The translations under genes were made by a program, and so were the position numbers. A stretch of DNA of 64,000 nucleotides from Gymnopilus junonius. Lineage: Eukaryota > Basidiomycota > Agaricomycetes > Agaricales > Galerinaceae. The notes beneath the pieces were generated by a model that saw only the letters and a program-made list of their open reading frames with translations, was not told where the DNA came from and ran no database searches. Of the stretch, positions 61,387 to 64,000 are shown in pieces. The stretch's first letter is position 1. Each line of letters begins with the position of its first letter. Location: positions 744,001 through 808,000 of the forward strand of contig JADNYJ010000003.1 of the NCBI GenBank assembly GCA_015501075.1, given 5' to 3'.

Positions 61387-61845
61387 ATGTCGATGTCGTC
61401 TCTTTTGCAGGCAATGCGCCGCACACCCATGGCCACTTCTCTTAAGATGCGCTGCGCGTGTAGGAGAGGCTATGCCACCAGTAATCCCTCCTCTTGTGAG
61501 TTGGAATGCCCGCTGAAGAAATTCGTCCATTAACCGCATTGGCAGCAACATCTTCAGCACCTGCTTCGTCATCGTCGCCTTCAACAGCGGCAGTTGCGGA
61601 TGCAGCAGCCGAATCAGTATCTCGCTCGTCCTGTGCCCGACACCGTCCTAAAAGGGGTGAGCTACCTCAAAGGCCAGCAACCAGTGATATCTCTCGCAGA
61701 CGATTCGTATCCTGAATGGCTATGGACTATATTGAAACCAAAGGTGTATGAAGATGATGGTCCTGGAGGGAAGAAAGAGAGAGTGGAAAGAAGGAAGGCA
61801 AACCGACAGGCGATTAAGGATCGGAATTTCATGCAGACGCAATGA
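61387..61845 (+). CDS. Mitochondrial ribosomal protein mL54
   Basis: A component of the mitochondrial large ribosomal subunit (yeast Mrpl37 family). It starts at ATG 61387 with a mitochondrial presequence (MSMSSLLQAMRRTPMATSLK, then CRRGYATSNP). Exon 1 ends at 61495 and exon 2 starts at 61546, in frame. An Ala/Ser-rich linker precedes the conserved core DTVLKGVSYLKGQQPVISLA and DDSYPEWLWTILKP, and a basic C-terminus ends NFMQTQ at 61845. The linker frame and the core frame differ by one position around 61600-61640. Either two bases are missing or a small exon edge was missed. The family core is unmistakable. Confidence 0.75.
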
Positions 61846-63362
61846 TTTTTCCCTCCTTTTCTTTTCATTCCCCACTTGCCTTGGGAGAGGGTCGCGTTTT
61901 TATGTTTTTATTGGGTTCGTCCATTTGATTTTTTGGGTCGTGTATCCTTCTACCAGTGCTGATTGTGGACACAGATGTTTCGATACTTAGAAAAGTATAA
62001 TACAACAAGATGACTTGTTGGCTTCTCTCTTTCACTTTCTTGCCGTGCATTGCTCAGTAAATGGCCGCTTCCCATTGTCTATGCGGAACAGAGTACAAGT
62101 TCGCACCAGTTTCAACATTTGCTTTTCATTTCATCAAATAGATGGGCTAGGAAATTCATTTAACGTCAGGGCATTAGGAGCCAGAAAAACTCGACTGCGT
62201 CCACGAACTGGTGGCCGTTATGCGAGATGGGGGAGGGTGGGGCAGTATTGAGAGGTAAACCAAATCTGAATGTTTCCGGCTTCAAATGATAAAGAGAAAT
62301 GAATAGCAATAGGCGCAACGAATGGGACGAAGCTTCCCCGCAAACACCATTACCGGAATCTTTGACAGTGCCTTTCCACATCAATGCACTCCAAGGTCGA
62401 AACCCTGTCGCCCTTCGAGACGATATGTAACGAAAGCTAGACAGGGGACTTTTTTGTCGGGAGTTAACTCCCGCCTATTTTTCCGACGCGTCGTTATTTC
62501 CTTTATAAGCCTTCTGCGGCTAGACGATCGTGCTTTTGATCAAGCTTGACTCGAAAACAAGAGGCAGTGAATACCTTGCCCTAGTTTCAAACTTCAAAAC
62601 GTTACAGGTCAATGCAGTAATGCAGGATGCAGGGCTTCAATTTCTGTTGAAGGTTGCTTTTCATGTCCACTGTTTCACATGCAATTGGACGACCAAGAAC
62701 AGCCAGAAGTTATTGCTTTAGTGTAAGTTTAACCTTCGCCAACTCAGCAGGGCCCTTGAAAGCATGAAGCTTACTAGTCAGGAGTCTCATATAAAGAACA
62801 TCCGTGAGGAGAGCCCCCTAAATACAAGTCCAATGCATTTGAATATTAGTCGCGTCCAGATTTATGCTCTTACTAGTGCTACTTTTTATTAACCCGACTT
62901 CGGAGCATGAAATAGCTCCCATGATGGCGTCGTTTTTGGCGGACGGTACCTTCATAGTTTTTGCCTTGTCTGTGGTAAATCAGTCGTCTTTTGTTGATGG
63001 GGCTGCTTGGAATTGCGAAGAGGGTGTTGTCTACCAAAAGTTAGAGCACCCTCAGCTGGTTCGACGAAGAATTTCCTCCGTTAAGTCGTGAATAAATTAG
63101 TCGTCTCCGGCCAGCATCATTAAAAAGTGAATGATAATTATGTACTGACTTGCCTCAGAGACTCCGTTCATGAAGAAGGTCAATTCACAAATAATGCAAC
63201 TGAATTCAAATCCAGATTGTACAATTACAAAGATATGAAGCCTAAACAAAATGGCAGGACAACTACAGTACAACGTTTCCCGAGTCGTACAGGAATCCTT
63301 TGCAGACCAGAAGGACATGCCGGCATGGGCAGGCTCATTTTTCAAGCATGTCATTTCTGAGT
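61846..63362. other. Intergenic region of about 1.5 kb
   Basis: T-rich 3' flank of mL54 (61850-61960), then no supported gene. Short frames at 62322 and 62864 lack motifs. Confidence 0.4.
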
Positions 63363-64000
63363 TCAAACACATCGTTGTACCTCCACCCACTGACCACCCG
63401 GGACCCGATCCCACTGAGGGCCTCTGGAACCCATGCTGACCCTCTGAAGTGACGTGTAGCGCGTGCCGAGCAAATGAAGACGCGTTGTAAACTCAGGTGC
63501 ATTGCGGGAGCTATGATAAGACTCATTTTTGAAACAGATTTCTCTGATATTCGTAGGTAGGAGATATTTTCCTATGGCCAACCCTTCCCAAATCCTCTAA
63601 CGGCATAAAAACGATGAGCAGAGGCAAAAACAGGGCAAATAAAAAGTCAAACGCTTACTTTCAGATCTATCGAATTGTGATCCGCCCCGTAGTACCGTTC
63701 CCGATCCGAGAATCTGGCCGTCAGTTTATGTAGTCCTGGGAAGAGGTCCGTTATACCTTGGAACGTGGTACTACTGAGCATGAGACGAGACAGGGAAAGC
63801 TCCCGGATTTCAGATTTGCTCTTCTGCTTCATATATGACAACATTTCAGTGATTTCATTTTCGGAGAGACGGAGCTCCTGTAGAACGATCAAATCTAGAC
63901 GTTCAATCGGACGTCCAGGGGCAATCACCCTGGCCAGTTCAGGAGAACCACTGAAAGCGCGCAGTCGGGGACAAGCCGTCGCTAACAGGGTTGGCAAGGG
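63363..64000 (-). CDS. F-box/LRR protein, partial at window edge
   Basis: The 3' part of a minus-strand gene that continues beyond 64000. The first visible exon reads PTLLATACPRLRAFSGSPEL, then VIAPGRPIERLDLIVLQELR (the family PGRP[VI] block), LSENEITEMLSYMKQKSKSE and LFPGLHKLTARFSDRERYYG, down to SIDLK. A GTAAGC donor at about 63653 and an acceptor near 63600 lead to a last exon, RIWEGLAIGKYLLPTNIREI through YTSLQRVSMGSRGPQWDRVP, ending at 63363. The F-box itself would lie outside the window. No frame break is seen, so this may be the only intact member of the family here. Confidence 0.6.

Noticed and set aside
63251..63439. 62-residue plus-strand frame with ordinary composition
   Set aside because: It overlaps the last exon of the minus-strand F-box gene. 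No family match or start context supports it.

Overview
This window is nuclear DNA from a basidiomycete fungus, almost certainly an Agaricomycete. Genes are broken by many 45-70 nt GT-AG introns. The gene families are typical of mushrooms: two DUF6533 membrane proteins, a NACHT NTPase, an expanded F-box/LRR family with a PGRP[VI] motif, a DUF6698-type protein and a Plavaka-like transposase. Housekeeping genes anchor it: adenylosuccinate synthetase (ADE12), COX16, a TFIIIC WD40 subunit and mitochondrial ribosomal protein mL54. I cannot name a species. Coordinates come from reading splice sites and frames by eye, so internal exon edges are less certain than gene ends.

Layout. 1-11.7 kb is gene-poor: pyrimidine-rich sequence at the left edge, then long non-coding stretches and a decayed F-box gene (about 9.1-10.3 kb). 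11.8-21.2 kb holds three + strand genes: a DUF6533 membrane protein, an arrestin-like trafficking adaptor with a long Pro/Ser-rich tail, and a TFIIIC WD40 subunit. 21.6-24.2 kb is a cluster of four small intronless paralogues of about 104 residues with no function I recognise. 24.8-26.3 kb is an F-box/LRR gene with broken frames. 26.9-29.2 kb is a tandem pair of NAD(P)-binding (SDR-like) genes, the first an internally deleted pseudogene. 29.4-31.9 kb is ADE12 (-) and COX16 (+), head to head. 33.0-35.5 kb is a NACHT-type P-loop NTPase. 36.1-37.6 kb is a Gln-rich, coiled-coil, AT-hook protein. 38.0-41.5 kb carries a secreted His-rich repeat protein and a truncated upstream duplicate that includes its promoter. 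41.9-42.6 kb is a cutinase (-). 44.0-45.8 kb is the second DUF6533 gene. 45.8-53.1 kb is a transposon of about 7.3 kb with a divergent pair: a DUF6698-like gene (-) and a Plavaka-like transposase (+). 53.2-54.6 kb has two F-box relics head to head. 55.3-59.4 kb has two unknown genes (-). 61.4-61.8 kb is mL54. The right edge cuts into another F-box/LRR gene (-).

One pattern cuts across the window. At least twelve reading-frame breaks in eight otherwise well-conserved genes are each repaired by adding one base, and eleven of the twelve lie in a short run of identical bases. They include the essential ADE12 gene. This looks more like systematic homopolymer under-calling in the assembly than mass pseudogenisation, and it should temper any claim that a gene here is broken.

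The best candidates for undescribed biology are the four-gene small-protein cluster, the secreted His-rich repeat protein, and the pairing of a DUF6698 gene with the transposase inside one element. No tRNA, rRNA or CRISPR array was found.
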